DNA from: Corynebacterium sp.
GTDB lineage: Bacteria > Actinomycetota > Actinomycetes > Mycobacteriales > Mycobacteriaceae
Assembly: GCA_030530985.1 (NCBI GenBank)
Contig: JAUMTX010000001.1
Location: 91,093-131,080, forward strand
DNA: 39,988 nucleotides
Direction: 5' to 3'
Shown here: in pieces, positions 19,633-26,614 of the stretch
How positions within the stretch are numbered: position 1 is the stretch's first letter
How the letters are laid out: each line of letters opens with the position of its first letter
Position numbers and translations under genes: made by a program
The notes under the pieces: generated by a model
The model's database searches: none
What the model saw: the letters and a program-made list of their open reading frames with translations, nothing else
Told to the model about the DNA's origin: nothing

Positions 19633-22038
19633 TTCAAAAACTGGCTCCGGCTCAGTTGCCTTGGATGGAGACGCGCTTGGGCTTGGACTTGGGCTCGGCG
19701 TTGCAGAAGTAGAAGTTTCAGTTTGCTCTGGTTCTGGTTGCTCTGTTACTGGTTCCTCAGTTTCAGTTTCCTCTACTACTGGTGGGAGGAAGGGGTGATA
19801 GTGAGGGTCCTGGCCGTGGAGGGTGGGCAGGCCTGGGCAAGAGAGTGTGGTTTCAGGCAGTGGGTCCAGGCCGGCATTGGCGCGCCACTTATTAATAGCA
19901 GCATTGCCAACAAGGAAGTAGGCGCCAAGAAAGGTATAGTCGCCCGAATCATTATCAATACCCAGGGTGCCATTTTCACGGTAAATGCCTGGGTGGGAGA
20001 ACATGTAGGTCAGGTTGGTGGGGACCGCGTGGGTGAGGCGGACTTCGCGAGACTCCGGCATGCGGATAGTGCGAAGCGGCATAAAGGAGTCCTCAGTATT
20101 TTGAACACCAAGGGCGCTGACAAAACCGGCGGGACCATTAATGGAACTATCCACAAGCAGGTGGTCGTCGAAACCAGAATTTGTGAAGACCACACTGCCC
20201 GGCGCGGTGCGCCACATCACCTCAGAGCCACTGGCCTTGGCAAAAGTACCCAAGAAAGGATCCTCGGGATCCACACAGACCGCGTCCGAATCAGGGATGG
20301 CAAGAACAGGGCTATCCGGATCATAGGTAATGTCCAGGCCATAGTCGGAGGTGGTGATGCTGCCGGTGAAGTGGGTGGAGAGGGGCTCGTTGGAGATGCG
20401 TCGGAAAGCACGATCGAAGGCCGAATCGGTCAAGAGACTATGGGCCGTGGTGGCAGGGGCCGGCGGGGTGTATGGGGTGGCCTGGGTGGGGGCCGAGTCA
20501 TCGCCCACATACCAAGTTTGGGTAATAATAGGGGTGGATTCGGTGGTGCCATCCAGGTGCAGAAGGTGGGCGCGCCACCCAAGGTTATAGAAGCCCGGCT
20601 GGGTGAAAGTCCAGTTCATGTGGGCGTGGCCACCAATTGGCAAGGTGGTGCGGTGAATGTCCTTGGAGGAAATGAAACGGTGGGCGCGACCCCAGCCATT
20701 GACATAGTTGAAAATCTCCATGTCACCAGGACCATCATAGGTGGCAAGTTCCAAGGTCACCGCGCGCACAGCATCGGTGCCGGCGGCTGCTTGGGGTGCA
20801 AGGGTCTCATGCTCCGGGTCGAAGGCACCCATGCCCGCCCAAATGGGGCGCCAAGTAAAACCATAATTATCAAAAGGTGCATGCCACAGCACAGTGCCCG
20901 GCGCGCCAAGGAAGTTGAGGGCCGGATCATCCGGCACCACCATGCGGGACACATCCTGGCCATTATAGGTATCGGGGGCCACGCGCATACATACCTGGTT
21001 GGCATCATAAATGGTGTGGTCACCAATGGTCTTAATGGTCAGATCCCCATTATCGCGGGTCACATAAACAGCATCCACATGCATGCGCTGCAGGAGGGTG
21101 CGGCCATCGCAGGGATTGGTGCTATCCGCATAGCTTGGTGGCTGGGGCACAGTGGTGAACACCAGGGCCGCCACCATGACCGCTGCACTAGCCCCTGCAG
21201 AAATTTTTGAAAAAATTGGGAGGCGGGTGCACATGGCCACAAGGAAAAGCACAGTAACTGCAATGACAATGGAGGCGCCGACAGGGACGTTCACAGCCCA
21301 GGCAATGTAGACGCCAATCAAACTGGAAACCGCACCAATCGCGGCAGAAAAAATCATCATGGGAAGCATCCTGTTTGTGAGCAGCCGCGCGGTGGCGGCG
21401 GGGGTAATGAGAAGCGCAATGACAAGAATATTGCCGACCGTACGCACCGCGGTCACAATGGTCAGGGCCACAGTCACATAGAGAATAATGTCGACAATAA
21501 GGGTGGGGATTCCGGCGGCGCGGGCCGATTCGCGGTCAATGCCAACAGCAACCAAAGGGCGGTGGAAAATATTTAAAATACCGAGCGCCACTATGGTCAT
21601 GGCGGCAGTCACCCACAAATCTGTGGTGCTCACACCGGTAATCGAACCCGAAAGGAAAGAACTCAAGCTGCCCGCATAGCCTTGGGCCCGGCTAAGAACC
21701 ACCAGGCCAATGGCAAAAGCAAAAGCGAAGAAAATACCAATGGTGGAGTCCTCCGGCAGGTGGCGCTTGGCGGCAAAGAGGGCAATAATCACCGCAATGG
21801 TGACACCGCCCAGAATGCCGCCCAGCATCAGCGAACCGCCTAAAACAAAGGCGATGGCAAGGCCGGGGAAGACCGCGTGGGCAATGGCATCACCAATAAA
21901 GGCCATGCCGCGCAGCACCACATGGACGCCCACCACGCCACAAAGCACACTGGAGAGCATGGCCACCAGCAGGGCGCGGGCAAGGAAAGCCAACTGCGGG
22001 TTGGATAGGTCCGCAATGAAGTCGAGGGGGCTAAGCAT
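18406..22038 (-). CDS. Anchored-repeat ABC transporter permease fused to a surface repeat protein
   Basis: 1210 residues in one frame. Residues 1-280 are an ABC-3 (TroC/ZnuB/MntB-type) metal permease with multiple membrane helices (GMAFIGDAIAHAVFPGLAIAF; LVIALLITPAATARLL). Residues about 281-305 look like an old signal peptide (SAAVMVAALVFTTVPQPPSYA). Then come three surface-repeat domains: the first has HAHMNWTF-QPGFY (471-485), the second is degenerate (NLTYMFSHPGIY, no HxH), and the third has HEHVNFVFDKPGDY (937-950). A Pro/Ser/Ala-rich linker leads to a last transmembrane helix and basic tail (GRKSDK). The known family splits these into a permease (TIGR03770 type) and an anchored wall protein (TIGR03773 type). 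It overlaps the ATPase gene by 8 nt and probably imports zinc or manganese. Confidence 0.88.
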   Translation of the reverse strand: MLSPLDFIADLSNPQLAFLARALLVAMLSSVLCGVVGVHVVLRGMAFIGDAIAHAVFPGLAIAFVLGGSLMLGGILGGVTIAVIIALFAAKRHLPEDSTIGIFFAFAFAIGLVVLSRAQGYAGSLSSFLSGSITGVSTTDLWVTAAMTIVALGILNIFHRPLVAVGIDRESARAAGIPTLIVDIILYVTVALTIVTAVRTVGNILVIALLITPAATARLLTNRMLPMMIFSAAIGAVSSLIGVYIAWAVNVPVGASIVIAVTVLFLVAMCTRLPIFSKISAGASAAVMVAALVFTTVPQPPSYADSTNPCDGRTLLQRMHVDAVYVTRDNGDLTIKTIGDHTIYDANQVCMRVAPDTYNGQDVSRMVVPDDPALNFLGAPGTVLWHAPFDNYGFTWRPIWAGMGAFDPEHETLAPQAAAGTDAVRAVTLELATYDGPGDMEIFNYVNGWGRAHRFISSKDIHRTTLPIGGHAHMNWTFTQPGFYNLGWRAHLLHLDGTTESTPIITQTWYVGDDSAPTQATPYTPPAPATTAHSLLTDSAFDRAFRRISNEPLSTHFTGSITTSDYGLDITYDPDSPVLAIPDSDAVCVDPEDPFLGTFAKASGSEVMWRTAPGSVVFTNSGFDDHLLVDSSINGPAGFVSALGVQNTEDSFMPLRTIRMPESREVRLTHAVPTNLTYMFSHPGIYRENGTLGIDNDSGDYTFLGAYFLVGNAAINKWRANAGLDPLPETTLSCPGLPTLHGQDPHYHPFLPPVVEETETEEPVTEQPEPEQTETSTSATPSPSPSPSASPSKATEPEPVFEKTSVTVRRGHVDMAFLPGESAFHDTSNPAQPRWVNSKNLTLLVNPAVAEEADGQDLVYVLPQTQDPELPWLGFSTQYADFEKVHLDKQWADLSLESMVGPAGARLYASRSTLSGQSIILDSDDFSKNIRITPGVHEHVNFVFDKPGDYVLHFAYTWTDTEGTEHQDPMVLEVSIPASGAAEEISNTDPDKSETPTVSRTAPPAAPARAPSAAPKAAPKPQVSNNPAPVAAEPGSKVTEDGPSANMGIAGAVLAAGAAIGIANFKNSQSTTTPAASKSETGARTESQSEPQSEFQMPVAAAAELNSPTPAPSPVARVAAPAGFASGSRVAAAPAASGNRVFETSAPQTTANAAGATSSGAENISKTADPAATSVAGPSFWNGLLAGMGLMSLLVAVFLGGMMIGRKSDK

Positions 22039-22777
22039 CGGTCACCGCCTTGGCAATGTCATTGTCATTTTTCAAATTGTGGATTGTTTTTATGTAATTT
22101 GAAATCAGCACCGAATCCGCTTCGAGACCAAAGGCCGCAACCCAAGGGTCGGGCTCGGCAAAATCGGTGGCCGGGCCGTGGCGCACCACCCCGCCGCGCA
22201 GCAGCGTAATGGAATCGGCCCGCATGAGGGCGCCGGGAATATCGTGGGTGGACATGAGGATGGTGCGGCCGCGCCGGGCCTCGGCGGCAAAAACCCCGTC
22301 GAGGAAATCGGCGGTGGGCATATCTACCCCGGTGTAGGGTTCATCCAGCAGCAAGAGTGGCGGGTCCAAAACTAGGGCTTTGGCCACCAGCACCCTTTGG
22401 CGCTGCCCGCCGGATAGTTGGCCAACGGGGCGATGGGCGTACTCACTCATTCGCACCCGGACCAGGGCTTGCTCCACCAGATTTTTGTAATTCTTCGGTT
22501 TTCTTGAAAACAGGGATTTTTGAAATCCGGTGTGGATGAATTCGGTGACCGTAATTGGGTAGTCCCAGCGCACATCATGCTTTTGTGGGACATAGCCGCA
22601 GTCGGGGGCATGGATGGCACCCTTATAGGGAATCAACCCCACAATGGCGCGCATGAGTGTGGTTTTACCAGCACCATTAGGACCGAGCAGGGCATGCACC
22701 CCCGGCTCATAGGCCAGATTCACATTTTTTAGAATTTCTCGCCCACTAAGGCTCACGTGTAGGTGCTCGATGTTCAT
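22031..22777 (-). CDS. Anchored-repeat-type metal ABC transporter ATP-binding protein
   Basis: 248-residue ATPase subunit (TIGR03771-type, ZnuC/TroB-like). It shows Walker A GPNGAGKT, Q-loop in GYVPQKHDVRWDYPITV (the PQ...DW-fP-tV pattern typical of metal importers), signature LSGGQRQR, Walker B LLLLDEP and the switch histidine in STHD. It supplies energy for the permease encoded next. It overlaps the preceding gene by ATGA and the following one by 8 nt, so all three are tightly coupled. The C-terminal ~20 residues are a lysine/asparagine-rich tail not needed for catalysis. Confidence 0.94.
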   Translation of the reverse strand: MNIEHLHVSLSGREILKNVNLAYEPGVHALLGPNGAGKTTLMRAIVGLIPYKGAIHAPDCGYVPQKHDVRWDYPITVTEFIHTGFQKSLFSRKPKNYKNLVEQALVRVRMSEYAHRPVGQLSGGQRQRVLVAKALVLDPPLLLLDEPYTGVDMPTADFLDGVFAAEARRGRTILMSTHDIPGALMRADSITLLRGGVVRHGPATDFAEPDPWVAAFGLEADSVLISNYIKTIHNLKNDNDIAKAVTDA

Positions 22778-23514
22778 TTACGGCGCCTTCCCACGGCAAT
22801 GCCCAGCAGCGCAACAATCACGACAACAAGAATGCCAATGCCCACTGGCAGCATCCAGCCGCTGCCACTTTCAGTAGTGGAGTCGGATTCCACCCTAAAG
22901 CGCAGGGTGCCTTCCTTGTTGATACTCTGCCCATCATGGGTGGTGGCGCTCAGGCGAAGGTGAACGGCATAGTCACCCGGCTTGGTGAATACCCAATTGG
23001 CATGGGTATGTGTGCCCGCATCCACCCACAGGGGCTGGGTGTCCTGGCGGCTGCTCATCAGCACCTCGGGCTGGCCAAAACCACTATTAACAAAAAGCGT
23101 AAAATCCCCCGGGCCTTCAAAGCCCGCATATTCTAAAAAGATGCCGCGGTCAATGACCTGCTCCAAGCCGGGGTATTGGGTATTCCACCCCAACCAAGGA
23201 ATGCCGGCCTCCTGCACCTGGGGGATCACCCAGGCCGTATCAGAACCAATAAAGGAATAGTCCGCCGGCACCTCCTGCTTGGCCTTATCATCCAAGACAA
23301 AGAGCAGCTGCCCCGCCGGCTTCCAGGATTCAGAATCCAAAACCTCTAATTCCAAATCCAGATTCGGCCCCAAATCCACGTGGCCCTGGCGCACCTCAAC
23401 AGCGGCCGAAGCCTCGGACTCGGCAACAGCCACCGCCGGAGAAACAGCAAGGCTCAGCACCGCCACCAAAGCAGCAGCCAAAATTTGAAATTTACTTTGA
23501 TTTTTAGTCTTCAT
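22774..23514 (-). CDS. Membrane-anchored surface protein with one anchored-repeat domain
   Basis: 246 residues with a signal peptide (to about AVAVAES), then a single actinobacterial surface-anchored domain (TIGR03769 type, 'choice-of-anchor M'). It opens with RQGHVDLGP and ends with the signature THTHANWVFTKPGDY (HxH at 169/171). A C-terminal transmembrane helix (about 220-241) and RRRK tail follow, with no LPxTG motif. It probably displays the domain next to the transporter and may pass metal to the binding protein. The ATG at 23514 has AAGGA eight bases upstream. The start is 32 nt after the binding-protein stop. Confidence 0.88.
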   Translation of the reverse strand: MKTKNQSKFQILAAALVAVLSLAVSPAVAVAESEASAAVEVRQGHVDLGPNLDLELEVLDSESWKPAGQLLFVLDDKAKQEVPADYSFIGSDTAWVIPQVQEAGIPWLGWNTQYPGLEQVIDRGIFLEYAGFEGPGDFTLFVNSGFGQPEVLMSSRQDTQPLWVDAGTHTHANWVFTKPGDYAVHLRLSATTHDGQSINKEGTLRFRVESDSTTESGSGWMLPVGIGILVVVIVALLGIAVGRRRK

Positions 23515-23546
23515 GATTTTCCTTCACTGTGTTTTTAACGGAGTTT

Positions 23547-25070
23547 TTAACTGTTCCCGGCGCCAAGGCAATTCCCAATGGCCGCCGCATTGGCGCGCAG
23601 CAGGGCGGGTAGCCCCGGGGTGGGGGCGAAAGTATCGCCGTAGATGGTGCAGGTGGCAAGACCAAGGTTGGCCGCCACGGTTTCAATATCTTTAGTGGCA
23701 CTGGTGCGGGTGGGTTCAAGAAAGACTGCGGGAATGTGCAGATTCTGAAGGGAGCGCTGGAAAGCGAGTAGCTGCGCGGGGCTTGGTTCCACCCCGGCGC
23801 TGGGGCTAATGAAACCCGCAATGTCCAATCCAAAAGCGTGGGCAAAATAGGAGTAAGCATCATGGGTGGTGGCCAGGTAGCGCTGCCCTTCGGGGACCGT
23901 CGCCACGGCCGCCCGCACCTCATCCGCCGCAGCAGCCAATTCAGAACGGTAGGTCTGCGCATTGGCACGCAGGGCACCGGCGAACTGTGGGTAGGTGCGG
24001 GTGAGAGTGCGTTCCACCATATCCACCATGGCCAGGGCATTGGCCGGGTCCAACCACACATGGGGGTCCATTTCCCCATGGATGTGTTTGCCCACCACAG
24101 CCTGCTGCAGGAGATACACTGGCTCCCCGGCGCGGCCCAGGAATCGGTAGGCCGGGTCGGCGGGTACTTCGGTGAGGGCCAATGGTGGCACACTCATCAC
24201 AGTGCCAAGGTCATAGACATGATTGTGGCCTTCAGGGCCGTCGCCACGAATTTCCACATTTTTGGAATCCACATTGATGGTCAAGTCCTGGTGCCCGGCG
24301 CCAAGGTCCGCCGGCTGCCCCACACGAAAATGCACAGTGCCCGTGGCAATGGGTTCCCGCACTTCCCCGGTGTCATAGTCCACCAGGTCCGCAACCAGAC
24401 TCAGCGCATAATCCCCCGGGGCGCTAAAGGCCCAACTCACATGGGTGTGCGCATTGGCTGGCAGCAGGGCCTCCGCCTTGGTGCCCACAGCAAGAATTTC
24501 CTGGGGTTGCCCAAAAGTACCAATAATAAAAGCATGGGCAGTACCAGGCCCTTGGGCATCCACCATGCGCAGCCGCACCTGGGTGGCATTATCCACCGGG
24601 GAGTCCTGGGCAATGACCCGCAGCCCTAACCAAATGGTGTCCTGCCCACGGTTTTCCACCACCGGCAGCTGATAACCCTCATTTCCTTGGGTGCCAAGCT
24701 GTTCGGCCAAGGCCACGACCTGGGTGCCGGGGCTGCGGTGGTTGTCAATCGCGCGGTTGATCGACTGATCTTCCAACAGCAGCCCGTTTTCAAAAATCAC
24801 TTGGGCATTGGCAATATCCCGAATGCTTGCCAAAGTCGGCTCATAGCTATGCGTATCCGCATTGGGTGGAATCAGGGTACGCACCGGCACTAGCCCACCG
24901 GCCACCCCGTCCACTATATCGGCAATAATCGGGGTGGTTGCCACAATCAAAGGCTCGGTTGGCCGCGCACTACTGCCCCGCAGCAAGAATCCCGCGGTGG
25001 CCGCCATCACCACAAGCATCGGCACCAGGCACAGCACCGCCACCCGGGTTGATAGGCCACCACTATCCAC
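23547..25070 (-). CDS. Zinc/manganese-type substrate-binding protein with inserted anchored-repeat domain
   Basis: 507-residue cluster A-I (ZnuA/TroA) binding protein, TIGR03772 type. The N-terminal hydrophobic segment (residues 9-30) has no lipobox cysteine, so it is probably a membrane anchor. Metal ligands by position: His74 (DTHSYEP), His337 (MDPHVWLDP), His403 (TTHDAYSYF) and Asp479 (YGDTF). Three His plus one Asp is the pattern of ZnuA/TroA rather than of manganese-specific PsaA (Glu third). Between His74 and His337, where ZnuA has a His-rich loop, sits a whole surface-repeat domain with HTHVSWAFSAPGDY (208-221) and extra His pairs (GHNH, KHIH). It starts with GTG overlapping the LPxTG-protein gene by 8 nt. 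Confidence 0.93.
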   Translation of the reverse strand: MDSGGLSTRVAVLCLVPMLVVMAATAGFLLRGSSARPTEPLIVATTPIIADIVDGVAGGLVPVRTLIPPNADTHSYEPTLASIRDIANAQVIFENGLLLEDQSINRAIDNHRSPGTQVVALAEQLGTQGNEGYQLPVVENRGQDTIWLGLRVIAQDSPVDNATQVRLRMVDAQGPGTAHAFIIGTFGQPQEILAVGTKAEALLPANAHTHVSWAFSAPGDYALSLVADLVDYDTGEVREPIATGTVHFRVGQPADLGAGHQDLTINVDSKNVEIRGDGPEGHNHVYDLGTVMSVPPLALTEVPADPAYRFLGRAGEPVYLLQQAVVGKHIHGEMDPHVWLDPANALAMVDMVERTLTRTYPQFAGALRANAQTYRSELAAAADEVRAAVATVPEGQRYLATTHDAYSYFAHAFGLDIAGFISPSAGVEPSPAQLLAFQRSLQNLHIPAVFLEPTRTSATKDIETVAANLGLATCTIYGDTFAPTPGLPALLRANAAAIGNCLGAGNS

Positions 25071-26031
25071 GGTGACCCCAGCGCCACAGCACCGTGCCCA
25101 AAACCAGCCAGCTCAGACCAAAGAAGGCCAGGAAAGGCGCCAGCGGCCAGGAACCCGTATCGGGCAGCGCCGCAGTTTTTGAAATACTAGTTGGCTTCGC
25201 CGCCTCGCTTGTTGACGCCCCCGTCGTACTCTCCCCTACCCGCGTAGCAATCTGGGTAGCGACCTGGGTTCCTGTTTCAGTCCCTGTGCTAGCAGAGCTT
25301 CCGGAGCTACTCGATCCACCGGATAGTGGGGCCACTGCCGGCTGCGGGTTGGACTGAATCGCAGCAGGGGCGGCCGTGCCTCGTTCAGCACTAGCGGCGG
25401 CAGCGTCGCCGCTACCAACCTGCCAGGTATAGGTCTTCGTCGCAGAATAAATCGGGCTACCAGCCTGGGTGGCCTGACCATAGACATCCATGGTGTAGGT
25501 GCCCGGCTGGCTAAAAATCCAATAGGCATGGGTATGGGCCGGCTCCGCCTGATGAATATAGGTATTAGTCGCCAACTCATAGGTCGGCTCATTGGTATCC
25601 AGCGTATAGAGCAGCGGCTGCACACGGGAAGCCAAACCCGTGGTGGTCAAAAGGTAGACCGCGCCGGGCCCGGAGACTTTATTGAAAATAATATTGGAGG
25701 CGCCCAGACCGGAGGCCGCAAGTGCGGTGGTGTCCCAGCCCGGCCATAGCAGGTTGGGGTCCTGGGTTAGTGGGAGCACATAGCCGGAACTAATGCCCAG
25801 TTCGGCCGGGATGTCGGTGGAGTAGGCGGCATCCTTGACCCGCAGGAGAACATCGGATGGTTCGTGTTCGGTGTGCAGTCCTGCCGTGTCCTCGTGAAGG
25901 CTGAGGCTCAGTGCGGAGCCCTCGTATTCAAGGTTGAAGACATCCACATGGCCGCTGTCCAAGGTGAGGGCTGATGCGGTTGGGCTGGCCAGTAGCATAA
26001 TCGCAGCGGCCAGTGGCAAGGCTTTTTTCAT
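25063..26031 (-). CDS. Sortase-anchored (LPDTG) surface protein with anchored-repeat domain
   Basis: 322 residues from the ATG at 26031, which has GGAGGAG nine bases upstream; the frame extends 12 codons further into the operator, which is unlikely to be coding. It has a signal peptide ending TASA, one surface domain (DSGHVDVFNLEYEG ... AHTHAYWIFSQPGTY, HxH at 166/168), a Ser/Gly/Thr/Ala-rich wall-spanning stretch, LPDTG at 289-293, a hydrophobic helix and a basic tail (RWGHRG). These are classic sortase signals, so the protein should be covalently attached to peptidoglycan. It is the first gene of the transporter operon, directly downstream of two Zur-like boxes. Likely role: outermost metal capture or relay (inference). 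Confidence 0.92.
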   Translation of the reverse strand: MKKALPLAAAIMLLASPTASALTLDSGHVDVFNLEYEGSALSLSLHEDTAGLHTEHEPSDVLLRVKDAAYSTDIPAELGISSGYVLPLTQDPNLLWPGWDTTALAASGLGASNIIFNKVSGPGAVYLLTTTGLASRVQPLLYTLDTNEPTYELATNTYIHQAEPAHTHAYWIFSQPGTYTMDVYGQATQAGSPIYSATKTYTWQVGSGDAAAASAERGTAAPAAIQSNPQPAVAPLSGGSSSSGSSASTGTETGTQVATQIATRVGESTTGASTSEAAKPTSISKTAALPDTGSWPLAPFLAFFGLSWLVLGTVLWRWGHRG

Positions 26032-26045
26032 GACTCCTCCGTAAA

Positions 26046-26060
26046 TGAGAATTATTTTCA
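26046..26060. promoter_or_regulatory. Fur/Zur-type operator box 1
   Basis: TGAGAATTATTTTCA, a 7-1-7 inverted repeat with one imperfect pair, resembling the Fur-family pattern TGAnAATnATTnTCA. It lies just upstream of the Shine-Dalgarno of the LPDTG gene. Given the zinc-type transporter behind it, Zur is the likely regulator. Confidence 0.75.
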
Positions 26061-26070
26061 ACAACACTAT

Positions 26071-26085
26071 TGAAAATTATTATCA
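26071..26085. promoter_or_regulatory. Fur/Zur-type operator box 2
   Basis: TGAAAATTATTATCA, again a 7-1-7 inverted repeat with one imperfect pair. Its centre is 25 bp from the centre of box 1. It may also affect the divergent gene at 26145, whose start is 60 nt away. Confidence 0.75.
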
Positions 26086-26144
26086 CTTATTCCGTGCCTT
26101 TACACAAATGGCGAGCACAGCTGCCTTTATGCTTAAATTTATGC

Positions 26145-26531
26145 ATGTCTATTCACCCCCTTCATGATGAGTGGCTCCTCGAGCATTTCGACGGCCCAAC
26201 AGACCCCCGCTATGACTTTTCCGTGGACCTTCTGTCCTGGATTTGCGATAATTTTCCCCAGCTTGAGTGTGTCATTAAGTGGAACCAGCCCATGTTCCTT
26301 GATGAGGGCCACTTCATCCTCGGCTTCAATATCGCCGCCAAGCATGTTTCCCTTGCCCCTGAGGGTCAGATGATTGAGCGCTACCACGACCGCCTGGTTG
26401 CTGCGGGCTACAACCCTGGTAAGAAGTTCATGCGCATTCCGCTTACTAAGGAACCTGACTGGGACCTTATCCACGAAATCATTGAAACCAATATTCGCGA
26501 AAAGGCTGGTAAGGACAGTTTTTGGCGTTAG
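26145..26531 (+). CDS. DUF1801/YdhG-like small protein
   Basis: 128 residues from the ATG at 26145 (MSIHPLHDEW). It matches the DUF1801 pattern: a helical N-terminus, then IKWNQPMFLDEGHFILGFNIAAKHVSLAP (family: -KW--P-F---G-FI-GFA-FK-H-SL-p) and a C-terminal RIP-TKEPDWDLI helix (family: ri----pi---lik-lv). Related proteins include B. subtilis YdhG, sometimes called an iron chaperone, but the biochemical role is unsettled. No Shine-Dalgarno is visible; a TATGCT hexamer 11 nt before the ATG suggests a very short leader. It is divergent from the metal operon and shares its operator region. Confidence 0.75.
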   Translation: MSIHPLHDEWLLEHFDGPTDPRYDFSVDLLSWICDNFPQLECVIKWNQPMFLDEGHFILGFNIAAKHVSLAPEGQMIERYHDRLVAAGYNPGKKFMRIPLTKEPDWDLIHEIIETNIREKAGKDSFWR

Positions 26532-26555
26532 CATAAAAACTTGCTAACATTTGGC

Positions 26556-26574
26556 TTAGGTTAACCTACATTTA
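26556..26574. promoter_or_regulatory. DtxR iron box
   Basis: TTAGGTTAACCTACATTTA matches the corynebacterial DtxR consensus TTAGGTTAGCCTAACCTAA at 14 of 19 positions, with a perfect central palindrome TAGGTTAACCTA. It lies about 40 nt before the HtaA-type gene, so that gene should be repressed when iron is plentiful. Confidence 0.85.
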
Positions 26575-26614
26575 CCTTTGGTTTTTCCCTGAGTCGGCAG
26601 AAAGCAAGGATTTT

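Noticed and set aside
19381..21210. A 609-codon + strand frame opposite the permease fusion.
   Set aside because: The - strand product shows clear domains and motifs; the + strand translation is a low-order mixture without domains or a ribosome site.
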